Below are positions 15,825-26,462 of a stretch of 34,190 bases of DNA, in pieces. Both the position numbers and the translations under genes were made by a program. The notes under the pieces are model-generated. The model was not told the origin of the DNA, searched no databases, and saw only the letters and a program-made list of their open reading frames with translations. Within the stretch, counting starts at the first letter, position 1; every line of letters begins with the position of its first letter. The stretch comes from Pseudomonadota bacterium (GTDB lineage: Bacteria > Pseudomonadota > Gammaproteobacteria > Burkholderiales > Burkholderiaceae_C), in contig JAJZWA010000040.1 in NCBI GenBank assembly GCA_021846965.1, positions 1 to 34,190 on the forward strand, given 5' to 3'.

Positions 15825-16598
15825 ATGTCCGGCAAGAACGCCTCCCGCAAGAACGCCCAGCCGGCGCTGGTGCCCCGCCACGTGGCCGTGGTCATGGATG
15901 GCAACGGGCGCTGGGCCACCCGCCGTCTGCTGCCGCGCACGGCGGGCCACAAGTTCGGAGCCGACGCGCTCAAGCGCCTGGTGCGCGGTTGCGTGCAGCA
16001 GGGCGTGCAATACCTCACGGTGTTCGCGTTCTCGTCCGAGAACTGGAAGCGCCCGGCCGAGGAGGTCTCGGCGCTCATGGAACTGTTCGTGCAGGCCCTG
16101 CAGCGCGAGACGCCCGAGCTGGCCGCGCAGGGCGTGAGCCTGCGCTTTCTCGGCGACCGCGAGCCCCTGAGCGAACGCATGCGCGACCTCATGTCCCAGG
16201 CCGAGTCGACGGCGGTGGAGCCCACGCGCCTGCGCCTGAACGTGGCGCTGAACTACGGCGGACGCTGGGACATCGTGCAGGCGGCGCGCGCCGCGCAGGC
16301 GGCCGGCGTGGAACTCACCGAGCAGAGCCTGGGGCGCTACATGTGCCTGGCCGATATTCCGGAGCCGGACCTGCTGATCCGCACCGGAGGCGAGCATCGG
16401 GTGAGTAATTTCCTGCTCTGGCAACTGGCCTATACCGAGTTCTATTTCTGCGAAACCCTCTGGCCGGATTTCGACGAGCAGACCCTGGCGCACGCGATCG
16501 CGGACTTCGCACGGCGTGAGCGCCGTTTCGGCCGCGTGGCGGGCAAGCCCAAGGACCCCGCCGAGCCTGCCGACCCCGCCGGATTGCGCGTGGCCTGA
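15825..16598 (+). CDS. uppS: Undecaprenyl diphosphate synthase
   Basis: cis-Prenyltransferase that adds eight isopentenyl units to farnesyl diphosphate, giving the C55 carrier lipid for peptidoglycan and O-antigen. It has 257 residues. The catalytic Asp25 is in VAVVMDGNGRWA. Other blocks are TVFAFSSENWKRP, the NYGGRWDIV segment, and RTGGEHRVSNFLLWQLAYTEFYF near the C terminus. The first 15 residues are a basic, non-conserved extension (MSGKNASRKNAQ). The start is 21 nt after frr. Confidence 0.94.
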   Translation: MSGKNASRKNAQPALVPRHVAVVMDGNGRWATRRLLPRTAGHKFGADALKRLVRGCVQQGVQYLTVFAFSSENWKRPAEEVSALMELFVQALQRETPELAAQGVSLRFLGDREPLSERMRDLMSQAESTAVEPTRLRLNVALNYGGRWDIVQAARAAQAAGVELTEQSLGRYMCLADIPEPDLLIRTGGEHRVSNFLLWQLAYTEFYFCETLWPDFDEQTLAHAIADFARRERRFGRVAGKPKDPAEPADPAGLRVA

Positions 16599-16620
16599 GC
16601 CCGGCTGCGCCCGCGTCGCG

Positions 16621-17451
16621 ATGCTGCGTACCCGAATCATCACCGCGCTGGTCCTGCTGGCCCTGCTGCTGCCGCTGCTGCTGTTCGCCGGCGCGCGCAG
16701 CTTCGGCGCGGCGATGGGGGTGTTCGCCGCCGCCGGCATGTGGGAATGGGCCCGACTGGCCGGCTTGCGCGGCTGGAAGGCGCTGGCCTGGGCGGCGGTC
16801 TGGCTGGCCCTGGTCGCGGCGATGCTGTTCGGCCCCGTGGCCGCGCTGGATGCCGATGGCAGCTTCGCGCTGGCGACCCTGGCCTGGCTGGTTCTGTTGC
16901 TGGGCAGCCTGCCGCGGGCCGCGCTTCCGCGCAGCCTGGCGGCGCCCGCGGTGCTGTGCCTGCTGGGATTCCTGGTGCTGTTCGCGGGCTGGATGGCGCT
17001 GTGGCATGCGCGACGCCTGGGGGTGGGCTACCTGTTGTCGGTCCTGATGCTGGTGTGGGTGGCCGACGTGGCCGCCTATTTCGGCGGCCGGGCCATCGGC
17101 GGGCCCAAGCTGGCGCCGCGCCTGAGCCCCGGAAAGACCATCTCCGGCGCCGTGTGCGGGGTGCTCGCGGTGCTGGCCTACACGGCCGCCTGCGCCGTGC
17201 TGCCGTGGCTGCAAGGCACCCTGGGCGCCCGGCTGGCCCTGCGCTGGGGCCTGCCCGGCGCGCTGCTCGTGGCGGCGCTGCTGGCCGTGCTGAGCGTGGC
17301 CGGGGACCTGTTCGAATCCCTGCTCAAGCGCCGCGCCGGGGTGAAGGACAGCAGCGGCCTGCTGCCGGGGCACGGAGGCGTGCTGGACCGCATCGATGCC
17401 TTGCTGCCGGTGCTGCCGGTGGTCATGCTGCTGGTGGGCCTGGGGTCATGA
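16621..17451 (+). CDS. cdsA: Phosphatidate cytidylyltransferase (CDP-diglyceride synthase)
   Basis: Integral inner-membrane enzyme making CDP-diacylglycerol from phosphatidate and CTP, the branch point for all phospholipids. It has 276 residues with about eight hydrophobic helices. The family signature lies near the C terminus: [13 protein letters not shown], then [19 protein letters not shown] and [16 protein letters not shown], with the metal/CTP Asp residues. The ATG at 16621 begins the first transmembrane segment ([16 protein letters not shown]). The stop overlaps the dxr start (ATGA). Confidence 0.94.
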   Translation: MLRTRIITALVLLALLLPLLLFAGARSFGAAMGVFAAAGMWEWARLAGLRGWKALAWAAVWLALVAAMLFGPVAALDADGSFALATLAWLVLLLGSLPRAALPRSLAAPAVLCLLGFLVLFAGWMALWHARRLGVGYLLSVLMLVWVADVAAYFGGRAIGGPKLAPRLSPGKTISGAVCGVLAVLAYTAACAVLPWLQGTLGARLALRWGLPGALLVAALLAVLSVAGDLFESLLKRRAGVKDSSGLLPGHGGVLDRIDALLPVLPVVMLLVGLGS

Positions 17452-18623
17452 AGCGCATCACCATCCTCGGCAGCACCGGGTCCATCGGGCGCAGCACCCT
17501 GGAGGTGCTGCGCCTGCACCCTGAGGACTTCGAGGTATTCGCGCTGGCTGCGCGTTCGAGCCGAGAGGCGCTGCTCGAACAATGCCTGAGCTTCGCGCCG
17601 CGCTACGCGGTGCTGGAGGACGCGCAGGCCGCGCGCATGTTGCGCGCCGCGTTGCAGGAGCAGGGCAGCCGCACCGAGGTGCTGGCCGGAGCCGAGGCGA
17701 TGTTGCGGGTCGCCTCCGACCCCGAGGTGCACATGGTGATGGCGGCCATCGTCGGCGCCGCCGGGCTGGATTCGGCGCTGGCCGCGGCGCGCGCCGGCAA
17801 GCGCGTGCTGCTGGCCAACAAGGAATCGCTGGTGGTCGCGGGCGAGTTGTTCATGCGCGCCATGCGCGAGGGCGGCGGCGAGCTGCTGCCCATCGACAGC
17901 GAGCACAGCGCCATCCTGCAAAGCCTGCCGGAGCAGCGTCAGCGCTGGGCCCTGGACGTGCGCGAGATCACGCTGACGGCCTCCGGCGGCCCCTTCCGGC
18001 GCAGCGATCCGGCGACGCTGGAGGCGATGACCCCGGAGCAGGCCTGCGCCCATCCCAACTGGAGCATGGGGCGCAAGATCTCGGTGGACTCGGCGACCAT
18101 GATGAACAAGGCGCTGGAAGTGATCGAGGCGCACTATCTGTTCGGCATGCCGGCCTCGCGCATCCGGGTGCTGATCCACCCGCAGAGCATCGTGCATTCG
18201 ATGGTGACCTACCACGACGGCTCGGTGGTGGCGCAGCTGGGCGTGCCCGACATGCGCACGCCCATCGCCTACGGGCTGTCGTGGCCGCGGCGCATGGCCT
18301 CGGGCAGTTCCTGGCTCGACCTGGCCCGCATCGGCCGCCTGGAATTCGAGGATCCGGACGCGTCGCGCTTTCCCGGCCTGGGCCTGGCCTTCGCGGCGCT
18401 GGGCATGGGCGGCGGCGCCTGCGCCGTGCTCAACGCGGCCAACGAGGTGGCGGTGCAGGCTTTCCTGGACGGAGGCTTGCGTTTCACCGACATCCACCGC
18501 GTCAACGCCGCCACGCTGGAGGCGCTGGGCGCCAGCGAGGCGCATGAACTCGGCGATCTGCTCGATCTGGATGCGCGCGCCCGCGGCCACGCCGCGGCGC
18601 AAGCGCGGGCGCTGGGGCGCTGA
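17448..18623 (+). CDS. dxr: 1-deoxy-D-xylulose 5-phosphate reductoisomerase
   Basis: Second enzyme of the MEP isoprenoid pathway: it rearranges and reduces DXP to 2-C-methylerythritol 4-phosphate with NADPH. It has 391 residues. The NADPH loop [17 protein letters not shown] is at residues 4-20. [28 protein letters not shown] (metal-binding Asp and Glu), ASGGPFR and [31 protein letters not shown] build the active site. Its product feeds the UppS substrate made two genes upstream. It overlaps cdsA by ATGA. Confidence 0.95.
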   Translation: MKRITILGSTGSIGRSTLEVLRLHPEDFEVFALAARSSREALLEQCLSFAPRYAVLEDAQAARMLRAALQEQGSRTEVLAGAEAMLRVASDPEVHMVMAAIVGAAGLDSALAAARAGKRVLLANKESLVVAGELFMRAMREGGGELLPIDSEHSAILQSLPEQRQRWALDVREITLTASGGPFRRSDPATLEAMTPEQACAHPNWSMGRKISVDSATMMNKALEVIEAHYLFGMPASRIRVLIHPQSIVHSMVTYHDGSVVAQLGVPDMRTPIAYGLSWPRRMASGSSWLDLARIGRLEFEDPDASRFPGLGLAFAALGMGGGACAVLNAANEVAVQAFLDGGLRFTDIHRVNAATLEALGASEAHELGDLLDLDARARGHAAAQARALGR

Positions 18624-18681
18624 TCGGGGCACAATGTGCGCATGCACTTGAGCCTCGCCGGTCGTTCAGCAGCCCGCTAGC

Positions 18682-20067
18682 ATGCTCACCCTGTTCGCTT
18701 TCCTGTTCGCCCTTGCACTGCTCATCGCGGTGCACGAGGCGGGGCATTACCTGGCGGCGGTGTCCTGCCGCATCCGGGTGCTCAAGTTCTCCATCGGATT
18801 CGGCCGTCCGCTGCTGCGGCGACGCATCGGCGCGGATGGCACCGAGTTCGTGCTCGCCGCCGTTCCGCTGGGCGGCTACGTGCGCATGCTGGACGAGCGC
18901 GAGGCGCCCGTGGCGCCGGAGCAGCTGCACCGCGCCTTCAACCGCCAGAACCCCTGGAAGCGGGCCTGGGTGGTGGTCGCGGGGCCGGCGGCCAACCTGG
19001 TGCTGGCGGTGCTGCTGTTCGCCGTCGTCTCCATGATGGGGGTGCGCGAGCCGCTGCCGCTGCTGGCCGCGCCGGCGCCGGGCACGCCCGCCGCGGCCGC
19101 CGGCGTGCGCGCCGGGCAGCAGGTGCTGGCCACGACCATCGCCGGAGATACGCGTGCCGTGCGCACCTGGCCGCAGCTGGCGCTGCGTCTGCAGGAAGCC
19201 GCGCTGGAAGGGCGTCGCGTGGACCTGCGGGTGCGCGACGCCAGCGGCGAGCACGACATCCTGCTGGATCTGCGCGCCGACGCGTCGCGCGCGGGCCGGG
19301 CCGATTTTCTGCGGCTGTTCGGGCTGCGCCTGCAACCGGCTCCCGTGCGGGTGCAACAGGCGCTGCCGGGGCAGCCGGCCGAGCAGGCGGGCTTGCGCGC
19401 CGGGGACCGGATCGTCGGCGTGGCCGGCCCGGGCGGCGCGCTCGGCCCGGGCAGCGCCGCGGGTGGGCAGCTGGATGCGGAGCAACTGCTGCACGCCATC
19501 TCGGCCAGCGAAGGGCGGGAGTTGCGCCTGACCGTGCAGCGAGGCGCAAGCACGGTGTTCGTTTCGGTGCGCCCGCGCCGGGAAATCGATGCCCGGGGCC
19601 ATTCCGCATGGCGCATCGGAGCGCTGCTGGACGACCGCCTGCCCAGCACCCTGGTGCGCCTGGGGCCTCCGCAGGCCCTGCGCGAGGGCCTTCGCCGCAC
19701 CTGGCAACTCAGCGTGCTGAGCCTTCGCACCCTGGGGCGCATGGTGCTGGGGCAGGCCCCCCTGAACGAGCTCAGCGGCCCCGTGACCATCGCCGACTAC
19801 GCCGGGCGCAGCGCCGCGCTGGGCCTGGTCCCGTACCTGAACTTCCTGGCGGTGGTAAGCCTCAGCCTGGGGGTGCTCAACCTCTTGCCCATACCGGTCT
19901 TGGACGGGGGGCATCTCCTGTATTATGCGTTCGAGATCTTGAGCCGCCGCAAGGTGCCGCAGCGTGTGCAGGAGCGGCTCCAGCAAGGAGGCCTGGCCCT
20001 GATTGCGCTGATGATTGCGGTGGCCTTGTACAACGACATCGCCCGCGTGCTCGGGCCGTTCCACTGA
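18682..20067 (+). CDS. rseP: Site-2 metalloprotease RseP
   Basis: Inner-membrane zinc protease that cleaves anti-sigma factor RseA within the membrane after DegS, releasing sigma-E, and also clears signal-peptide remnants. It has 461 residues. HEAGH (H18, E19, H22) lies in the first transmembrane helix. The third zinc ligand is in NLLPIPVLDGGH (D408). PLGGYVRML is the membrane-reentrant loop. Two PDZ regions occupy about residues 125-300. The second contains a Gly/Ala-rich insertion (GPGGALGPGSAAGG). The ATG at 18682 has no strong Shine-Dalgarno. It is followed at once by bamA, a target of the same stress response. Confidence 0.94.
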   Translation: MLTLFAFLFALALLIAVHEAGHYLAAVSCRIRVLKFSIGFGRPLLRRRIGADGTEFVLAAVPLGGYVRMLDEREAPVAPEQLHRAFNRQNPWKRAWVVVAGPAANLVLAVLLFAVVSMMGVREPLPLLAAPAPGTPAAAAGVRAGQQVLATTIAGDTRAVRTWPQLALRLQEAALEGRRVDLRVRDASGEHDILLDLRADASRAGRADFLRLFGLRLQPAPVRVQQALPGQPAEQAGLRAGDRIVGVAGPGGALGPGSAAGGQLDAEQLLHAISASEGRELRLTVQRGASTVFVSVRPRREIDARGHSAWRIGALLDDRLPSTLVRLGPPQALREGLRRTWQLSVLSLRTLGRMVLGQAPLNELSGPVTIADYAGRSAALGLVPYLNFLAVVSLSLGVLNLLPIPVLDGGHLLYYAFEILSRRKVPQRVQERLQQGGLALIALMIAVALYNDIARVLGPFH

Positions 20068-20088
20068 ACCATCCACGCCGAGGTTAAT

Positions 20089-22374
20089 TTGAGGCTTCGT
20101 CACGCATTGCAGGGTACTGCCGTGGCCATCGTCGCCATGGCCTGCGCCCAGGCCTACGCCGCCGATACCTTCGTCATCAAGGACATCCGGGTCGACGGCC
20201 TGCAGCGGACCGAGCCGGGAACGGTGTTCACCTATCTGCCGTTCCGCGTGGGCGACCAGTACACCCCCGAGCTCGGCGCCGCCGCGATCCGCGCGCTGTT
20301 CGCCACCGGCCTGTTCAAGAACGTCAGCATCCGCACCGTCGGCGACGTGGTCACGGTGGTGGTCGAGGAGCGTCCGGTCATCGCCAACGTGGACTTCGTC
20401 GGCACCAAGGAATTTTCGAAGAAGGATCTGATCGCCTCGCTCAAGCAGGTGGGCCTCGGCGACGCCCAGCCCTACAACCAGGCCTTGATCGAGCGAGCCG
20501 AGCAGGAGCTCAAGCAGCAGTACCTGGCCAAGGGCTATTACGCCGCGAAGGTGACCACCACGGTGACCCCGCTGGAGCGCAACCGCGTCGACGTGACCTT
20601 CAACGTGGAGGAGGGCGGCATCGCCAAGATCCGCGCGCTGCGCATCGTCGGCAACCACGCCTTCAGCGAAGGCACGCTGCTGGATCAGTTCTCGCTGTCC
20701 ACTCCGGGCTGGCTGACCTGGTACACCAAGGCCGACCAGTATTCCCGCGCCAAGCTGAACGCGGACCTGGAAAGCCTGCGTTCGTACTACCAGGACCGCG
20801 GCTACCTGGATTTCCGCATCGAGTCGACCCAGGTCGCGCTGTCGCCGGACAAGAATTCGATTTACATCACCATCAACGTCCACGAGGGTGAGAAGTACGT
20901 GGTCTCGGACTACGAACTGGAAGGCAACTACCTGGGCCTGGACAACGAGTTCCGCGCGCTGGTCAAGCTCAAGCCGGGCGACACCTACAGCGCCAAGAAG
21001 CTCAACGACAGCGTCAAGGCCATGGTCGAGAAGTTCGGCGTGTACGGCTATGCCTTCGCACGCGTGCAGCCGTCGCCGCACATCGATCGAAAGACCCACG
21101 AGGTGAGTTTCACCATCCAGGCCGACCCGGGCCGGCGCATCTACGTGCGGCACATCAACATCGGCGGCAACACCCGCACCAGCGACAAGGTGATCCGGCG
21201 TGAATTCCGCCAGTTCGAGGATGCCTGGTACGACGCCGATCGCATCAAGCTCTCGCGCGACCGCGTGGATCGCCTGGGCTTTTTCCAGGACGTGCAGATG
21301 GGCACGCAGGAAGTGCCCGGCACCAGCGACGAGGTCGACCTGGACATGCAGGTCAAGGAAAAGCCGACGGGCCTGCTGGGCCTGGGGGTGGGATTCTCCA
21401 GCGCCAACAGCGTGTCCTTCAATGCCTCGGTGAGCCAGGACAACATCTTCGGCAGCGGCAACAACGTCAGCGTGAGCCTGGACACCTCGCACTACTACCG
21501 CACGCTCTCGGTCAGCAGCACGAATCCATATTTCACGCAGGATGGCATCAGCCGGACCCTGAACGTCTATTACCGCACCATCCGCCCGTACACCTCGCAG
21601 GGCAACAACTACAAGATCGTCACCCCCGGCGTGAACGTGCAGTTCGGCGTTCCCTTCACCGAAATCGACCGGGTGTTCTTCGGCGTGGGCTTCGAGGAGT
21701 ACTCGCTGAACCTGGCGCCGGGAGCGCCGGCCTCCTACATCTCCTACGTCAACGAGTTCGGCGAGACCGCGCGTGGCTTCCCGCTGAGCGTGGGCTGGCA
21801 GCGCGACAGCCGCAACAGCGCGCTGGTGCCCACCGACGGGCGCTATCAGCGCGCCAACATGGACTACAGCCCCTTCGGCACCCTGCGCTACGTCCGGGCC
21901 ACCTACCAGTACCAGCAGTTCTTCCCCATCAGCCGGCTCACCGACCTGGCGATCAACGGCGAGATCGGCTGGGCCCACGGGCTCAACGGGCGGCCGCTGC
22001 CGGTGTTCAAGTACCTGTACGCCGGTGGCATCGGCACCGTGCGCGGCTTCCAGCAAAGCTCCCTGGGCCCGCATGACGCCCAGGGCAACGCGCTGGGCGG
22101 CGCCAAGATGCTGGTGGGCGACGTCGAATACCAGTTCCCCTTCCCGGGTACGGGCGTGGACAAGAGCATCCGCATGTCCACCTTCCTCGACACCGGCTAC
22201 GTGTGGGGCGAGAACCAGCCCGTGCACCTGGCCGACATGCGCGCCGCGGTGGGTATCGGCGTGGCCTGGATCTCGCCGATCGGCCCCTTGAAATTCAGCA
22301 TCGCCCATCCGATCCGCACCCGGCCGGGCGACCAGACCCAGACCTTCCAGTTCACCGTCGGCACCGCATTCTGA
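20089..22374 (+). CDS. bamA: Outer membrane protein assembly factor BamA
   Basis: Central barrel of the BAM complex that inserts beta-barrel proteins into the outer membrane. It has 761 residues. The signal peptide is MRLRHALQGTAVAIVAMACAQAYA, with cleavage near residue 24. Five POTRA domains (about 25-425) start with FVIKDIRVDGLQRTEPGTVF. The C-terminal 16-strand barrel contains the GGIGTVRGF loop (the VRGF/Y motif), and the last strand ends in Phe. The start codon is TTG, preceded by GAGG at about 5 nt. No ATG lies near the start of the signal peptide. Confidence 0.95.
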   Translation: MRLRHALQGTAVAIVAMACAQAYAADTFVIKDIRVDGLQRTEPGTVFTYLPFRVGDQYTPELGAAAIRALFATGLFKNVSIRTVGDVVTVVVEERPVIANVDFVGTKEFSKKDLIASLKQVGLGDAQPYNQALIERAEQELKQQYLAKGYYAAKVTTTVTPLERNRVDVTFNVEEGGIAKIRALRIVGNHAFSEGTLLDQFSLSTPGWLTWYTKADQYSRAKLNADLESLRSYYQDRGYLDFRIESTQVALSPDKNSIYITINVHEGEKYVVSDYELEGNYLGLDNEFRALVKLKPGDTYSAKKLNDSVKAMVEKFGVYGYAFARVQPSPHIDRKTHEVSFTIQADPGRRIYVRHINIGGNTRTSDKVIRREFRQFEDAWYDADRIKLSRDRVDRLGFFQDVQMGTQEVPGTSDEVDLDMQVKEKPTGLLGLGVGFSSANSVSFNASVSQDNIFGSGNNVSVSLDTSHYYRTLSVSSTNPYFTQDGISRTLNVYYRTIRPYTSQGNNYKIVTPGVNVQFGVPFTEIDRVFFGVGFEEYSLNLAPGAPASYISYVNEFGETARGFPLSVGWQRDSRNSALVPTDGRYQRANMDYSPFGTLRYVRATYQYQQFFPISRLTDLAINGEIGWAHGLNGRPLPVFKYLYAGGIGTVRGFQQSSLGPHDAQGNALGGAKMLVGDVEYQFPFPGTGVDKSIRMSTFLDTGYVWGENQPVHLADMRAAVGIGVAWISPIGPLKFSIAHPIRTRPGDQTQTFQFTVGTAF

Positions 22375-22385
22375 GACTATCGTCC

Positions 22386-22946
22386 ATGAAGTTCCTGAAA
22401 TCGCCCCTTCGTAGCGTCGTGTTCGCCGGCGTGTTCGCAGCCTCGCTGCTGGCCGGTACCGCGCAGGCCCAGGGGCCCGTCGTCGCAGGCAACGGCACGC
22501 CCTCGGGCAAGATCGGTTTCATCAACACCGAGCGCATCCTGAAGGAATCGGCGCCGGCGAAGGCCGCGCAGCAAAAGCTCGAGGCCGAGTTCTCCAAGCG
22601 CGACAAGAACCTGCAGGACATGGCCGCGCGCATCAAGGCCCTGAGCCAGAAGCTGGACAAGGACGGCCCGGTGATGAGCGACACCGAGCGCAGCAACGCG
22701 CAGCAGCAGCTTGCCGACATGAACCGCGATTTCCAGCGCAAGCAGCGCGAGTTCAGCGAAGACCTGAACGCACGTCGCAACGCGGCACTGGCCGCGGTGC
22801 TGGACAAGGCCAACAAGGTGGTCAAGCAGGTGGCGGAGCAGGGCAACTACGACATCATCTTTCAGGAAGCGGTGTATGTGAACCCGCGCATCGACATCAC
22901 CGACAAGGTCCTGAAGGCCCTCGACGCCCCATCCGGCAGTCAATGA
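22386..22946 (+). CDS. skp: Periplasmic chaperone OmpH/Skp
   Basis: Holds unfolded outer-membrane proteins in the periplasm for BamA. It has 186 residues. The signal peptide is about residues 1-31 ([29 protein letters not shown], cut after AQA). Then comes the small beta body with [15 protein letters not shown] long Lys/Glu/Gln-rich coiled coil (about 60-145) forms the tentacles. The end [26 protein letters not shown] is typical of the family. It lies 11 nt after bamA and overlaps lpxD by ATGA. Confidence 0.93.
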   Translation: MKFLKSPLRSVVFAGVFAASLLAGTAQAQGPVVAGNGTPSGKIGFINTERILKESAPAKAAQQKLEAEFSKRDKNLQDMAARIKALSQKLDKDGPVMSDTERSNAQQQLADMNRDFQRKQREFSEDLNARRNAALAAVLDKANKVVKQVAEQGNYDIIFQEAVYVNPRIDITDKVLKALDAPSGSQ

Positions 22947-24025
22947 GCCATCGGCCCACGGGCGCAGGCGAGGGCCTGCCGGTCGCTGAGATCGTCGCGC
23001 GCCTGGGCGGGACGCTGCGGGGCGACGCGTCGGTGCGGGTGTGGCGCTTCGCACCCCTCGAGCGTGCCGCCGAGGGCGACGTGGCCTTCCTGGCCCGCGC
23101 CGGGCAGGGGCGCCTGCTGGAGTCCTGCCGCGCTTCCTGCGTGATCGTGCCCGAGGAGGTGGATCCCGGCGAGCATTTCGCGGCGGCCATCCGCACCCGC
23201 GACCCCTATCTCTACTACGCCCGCCTGTCCCAGTGGCTGCAGCAGCTGCAGGCGCCGCCGGCGCCGGCCGGCCGACACCCCGCAGCCGTGGTGCACGAGA
23301 GCGCGCGCGTGGCACCGGACGCCAGCATCGACGCCTGCGCTGTGATCGAGCGCGATGCCGTGATCGGTGCGCGGGCGAGCATCGGTGCCGGTTGCTTCGT
23401 CGGAGCCGGCGCGGTGATCGGCGCCGACACCCGCATGCTGCCGCGCAGCGTGGTGATGCATGACTGCCAGATCGGCGAACGCTGCACCCTGTACCCGGGC
23501 GCGGTGATCGGCGCCGACGGATTCGGTTATGCCCGCGACGAGCAGGGCGCCGGCGTGCGCATCGCGCAGACCGGGCGCGTGGTGCTGGGGGACGACGTGG
23601 ACATCGGGGCCAACACCACGGTGGACCGCGGAGCCCTCGACGACACCCGGATCGGCAACGGCGTGAAAATCGACAACCTCGTGCAAGTGGCGCACAACGT
23701 GCAGATCGGCGAACATACGGCCATTGCCGGTTGCGTCGGCATCGCCGGTAGCGCACGCATCGGCGCCTACTGCTTCATCGGAGGAGGCGCCGGCATCGCC
23801 GGGCACCTGGAGATCGCCGATCGCACGGTGATCGGCGGCATGTCGCTGGTGTCGCGCTCGGTTCGCCAGCCGGGCCACTACACCGGCGCCTTCCCGCTGG
23901 ATCGCCACGAGAATTGGTCTGCCAACGCCGCGGCGCTTCGCCACCTGGCCGAGCTTCGCGACCGCCTTCGGCAGCTGGAGCGCAGGCTCGACCCTCAGAA
24001 AAACCCCGCACAAGACTCGTCATGA
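22943..24025 (+). CDS. lpxD: UDP-3-O-(3-hydroxyacyl)glucosamine N-acyltransferase LpxD
   Basis: Third step of lipid A synthesis: transfers a 3-hydroxyacyl chain from ACP to the 2-amino group of the UDP-sugar. It has 360 residues. The N-terminal uridine-binding domain (about 1-100) has [10 protein letters not shown]. The left-handed beta-helix (about 105-330) is made of hexapeptide repeats (IGARAS-, [10 protein letters not shown]). The active-site His is in [15 protein letters not shown]. The C-terminal helix contains [18 protein letters not shown]. Start and stop both overlap neighbours by ATGA. Confidence 0.95.
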   Translation: MSHRPTGAGEGLPVAEIVARLGGTLRGDASVRVWRFAPLERAAEGDVAFLARAGQGRLLESCRASCVIVPEEVDPGEHFAAAIRTRDPYLYYARLSQWLQQLQAPPAPAGRHPAAVVHESARVAPDASIDACAVIERDAVIGARASIGAGCFVGAGAVIGADTRMLPRSVVMHDCQIGERCTLYPGAVIGADGFGYARDEQGAGVRIAQTGRVVLGDDVDIGANTTVDRGALDDTRIGNGVKIDNLVQVAHNVQIGEHTAIAGCVGIAGSARIGAYCFIGGGAGIAGHLEIADRTVIGGMSLVSRSVRQPGHYTGAFPLDRHENWSANAAALRHLAELRDRLRQLERRLDPQKNPAQDSS

Positions 24026-24468
24026 CCGTGTTCGACATCAACCAGATCCAGAAACTGCTGCCGCATCGCTACCCCTTCCTGCTGGTCGATCGCGTGGTCG
24101 AGTTCGTCAAGGGCGAGCGCATCCTGGCCTACAAGAACGTGTCGTTCAACGAACCGTATTTCACCGGGCATTTCCCGCAGAAGCCCATCATGCCCGGGGT
24201 GCTGATCCTGGAAGCGCTGGCGCAGGCCGCCGGCATCCTGGCCTTCGGCACGCTGGACGTGCAGGCCGAGGACGATTCGGTCTACTACCTCGTGGGGGTG
24301 GATGGCGCGCGCTTCAAGCGTCCGGTGGAGCCGGGCGACCAGCTCATGCTGGACGTGCGCCTGAGCCGCCACATGCGCAACATCTACAAGTTCCAGGCGG
24401 TGGCGCGGGTGGGCGAGGAGATGGCCGCCGAGGCCGAGCTCATGTGCACCGAGCGGGTGATCGACTGA
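24022..24468 (+). CDS. fabZ: 3-hydroxyacyl-ACP dehydratase FabZ
   Basis: Hot-dog-fold dehydratase that makes trans-2-enoyl-ACP during fatty acid elongation. It competes with LpxA/LpxD for 3-hydroxyacyl-ACP, so its place between them is functionally apt. It has 148 residues. The catalytic pair is H50 ([14 protein letters not shown]) and E64 ([11 protein letters not shown]). The N-terminal block is [17 protein letters not shown]. The ATG overlaps the lpxD stop. The frame is open further upstream, but that stretch belongs to lpxD. Confidence 0.96.
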   Translation: MTVFDINQIQKLLPHRYPFLLVDRVVEFVKGERILAYKNVSFNEPYFTGHFPQKPIMPGVLILEALAQAAGILAFGTLDVQAEDDSVYYLVGVDGARFKRPVEPGDQLMLDVRLSRHMRNIYKFQAVARVGEEMAAEAELMCTERVID

Positions 24469-24490
24469 ATCGCGCGCCGGGAGCCCAGCG

Positions 24491-25285
24491 TTGAGCCTGA
24501 TTCACCCTACCGCGCTGGTCGAGCGCGGCGCCGAGCTGGCCGAAGGCGTGGAGATCGGTCCGTATTGCACCGTCGGTGCGCAAGTGTGCATCGACGCGGG
24601 CACGCGCCTGCTGTCGCACGTGAGCGTGCAGGGGCGCACCCGCATCGGGCGGGACAACGTCATCCACCCCTACTGTTCGGTGGGCGCCGTCCCCCAGGAC
24701 AAGAAATACGGAGGCGAACCCACCGAGCTGCACATCGGTTCGCGCAACACCATCCGCGAATGCTGCACCCTCAACCTGGGCACGGCCCAGGATGTGGGGG
24801 TCACGCGGATCGGTGACGACAACTGGATCATGGCCTACGTGCACGTGGCCCATGATTGCCAGGTCGGCAGCCACGTCACCTTCGCCAACTGCACCCAGCT
24901 GGCCGGTCATGTGCATGTGGGGGACTGGGTCACGCTGGGCGGCTTCGCCGGCGTGCATCAATTCGTGCACGTGGGCGCGCATGTGATGGCCGGCATCCAT
25001 TCGGTGCTGACCCAGGACGTGCCGCCCTACATGCTGCTGGGCGGCACGCCCGCGGTGCCCCACGGCATCAATGCCGAGGGCCTGCGCCGCCGCGGTTTCG
25101 GTCCGGAGCGCATCGCCGCGCTGCGCCGAGCCTACCGGGTGCTGTACCGGCAGGGCCTGGCCCTGGAGCAGGCCGTGGAGCAACTCGGGGCCGAGGCCCG
25201 GGCGCAGCCCGGGGAATCCGCCGCCGATCTCGGGCTGCTGCTCGACTTCCTGAGCGCCAGCCGTCGCGGCATCGTGCGCCCCTGA
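24491..25285 (+). CDS. lpxA: UDP-N-acetylglucosamine acyltransferase LpxA
   Basis: First step of lipid A synthesis: transfers a 3-hydroxyacyl chain from ACP to O3 of UDP-GlcNAc. It has 264 residues. The hexapeptide left-handed helix starts at IHPTALVERGAEL. The catalytic His121 is in VHVAHDCQVG. The region GHVHVGDWVTLGGFAGVHQFVHVGAHVM is the family core, followed by a C-terminal helical domain (GINAEGLRRRGFGPERIAALRRAY). The start is a TTG with GGGAG (24479-24483) 7 nt upstream. No ATG is available before residue 115. Confidence 0.95.
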   Translation: MSLIHPTALVERGAELAEGVEIGPYCTVGAQVCIDAGTRLLSHVSVQGRTRIGRDNVIHPYCSVGAVPQDKKYGGEPTELHIGSRNTIRECCTLNLGTAQDVGVTRIGDDNWIMAYVHVAHDCQVGSHVTFANCTQLAGHVHVGDWVTLGGFAGVHQFVHVGAHVMAGIHSVLTQDVPPYMLLGGTPAVPHGINAEGLRRRGFGPERIAALRRAYRVLYRQGLALEQAVEQLGAEARAQPGESAADLGLLLDFLSASRRGIVRP

Positions 25286-25298
25286 AGCGGGTGGCCGC

Positions 25299-26462
25299 AT
25301 GAACCGGGAGCTGGTCGCGATGGTCGCCGGCGAACCGTCGGGCGACCTGCTCGCCTCGCACGTCGTGGCCGAGCTGCGCCGCAGCCATCCGCGTCTGCGC
25401 TGTGCCGGAATCGGCGGCGAGCGCATGCGCGCAGCCGGCTTCGAGGCCTGGTGGAACAGCGAGCGCCTGGCGGTCAATGGTTTCGCCGCCGTGCTGCCGC
25501 GCCTGCCGGAGTTGCTGCGCATGCGCGCGCGCCTGCGCCGGCGCCTGCTGGAGCAGCCGCCGGGGGTGTTCGTCGGCGTGGACGCGCCGGATTTCAACCT
25601 CGCGCTGGAAGCCCGCCTGCGCGAGCGGGGCATCCCGACCGTGCATTTCGTCAGTCCCTCGATCTGGGCCTGGAGGCGCGAGCGCATCCATCGCATCGAG
25701 GCGGCCGTGGACCACCTGCTGTGCGTGTTTCCCTTCGAGCCCGAGCTCTACGAGGGCACGCGGGTACGAGCCACCTACATCGGACACCCCCTGGCCGAGG
25801 TCATTCCGCGGCGTCCCGACGCCGGCGCGGCGCGGCGCCGCCTGGGCCTGGGCGACGCCGAGGCCGCGGCGGGGGTGCTTGCGCTGCTGCCCGGAAGCCG
25901 CGCCGGCGAGGTGCGGCACATCGCGCCGTCCTTTCTCGATGCGGCGGCGCGCATGCAAGGCGAACGCGGCTTGAGGGTGCTGGTGGCCGTGGCCCATGCC
26001 GGCTTGCTGCCCACCTTGCGCCGTCAGGCCCAGGCCTGGCCGGAGCTGCAGTTGCAATGGGTGGTGGGGGACTCGCACACGGTGCTCGAGGCCTGCGACC
26101 TCGCGCTGGTGGCCAGTGGCACCGCGACCCTGGAATGCGCCTTGTTCGGTCGCCCCATGGTCATCGGCTATCGCCTGCCCTGGCTGTCCTGGCGCCTCAT
26201 GAAGGACCGCGGCTACCTTCCCTGGGTGGGCCTGCCCAACATCCTGGCCGGCGAGGGCCTGGTGGACGAGTTGCTGCAACAGGACTGCGAGGGCGGGGCC
26301 TTGGCCGGGCGCGCGCTCGCGCTGCTCGACGACGCCCCCCGGCGCGAGGCCCTGCGCGAGCGTTTCGCGGCCCTGCACGAGGCGCTGTTGCGCCCCACGG
26401 CCGCGCTGGCGGCGCAGGCCATCGCCGAGGCGGTGGACGGCGCGGGGAGCGGCGCACGATGA
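25299..26462 (+). CDS. lpxB: Lipid-A-disaccharide synthase LpxB
   Basis: GT-B-like glycosyltransferase (GT19) that joins UDP-diacylglucosamine and lipid X into the lipid A disaccharide. It has 387 residues. The N-terminal block is [40 protein letters not shown] and VCVFPFEP-type [12 protein letters not shown] follow. The C-terminal UDP-binding half has [13 protein letters not shown] and [23 protein letters not shown]. The start is 13 nt after lpxA, and the stop overlaps rnhB by ATGA. Confidence 0.95.
   Translation: MNRELVAMVAGEPSGDLLASHVVAELRRSHPRLRCAGIGGERMRAAGFEAWWNSERLAVNGFAAVLPRLPELLRMRARLRRRLLEQPPGVFVGVDAPDFNLALEARLRERGIPTVHFVSPSIWAWRRERIHRIEAAVDHLLCVFPFEPELYEGTRVRATYIGHPLAEVIPRRPDAGAARRRLGLGDAEAAAGVLALLPGSRAGEVRHIAPSFLDAAARMQGERGLRVLVAVAHAGLLPTLRRQAQAWPELQLQWVVGDSHTVLEACDLALVASGTATLECALFGRPMVIGYRLPWLSWRLMKDRGYLPWVGLPNILAGEGLVDELLQQDCEGGALAGRALALLDDAPRREALRERFAALHEALLRPTAALAAQAIAEAVDGAGSGAR

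Noticed and set aside
18502..22308. Very long antisense open frame (about 1268 codons) opposite rseP and bamA
   Set aside because: It spans two well-supported genes on the other strand and a gene boundary. Its composition is typical of a shadow frame.
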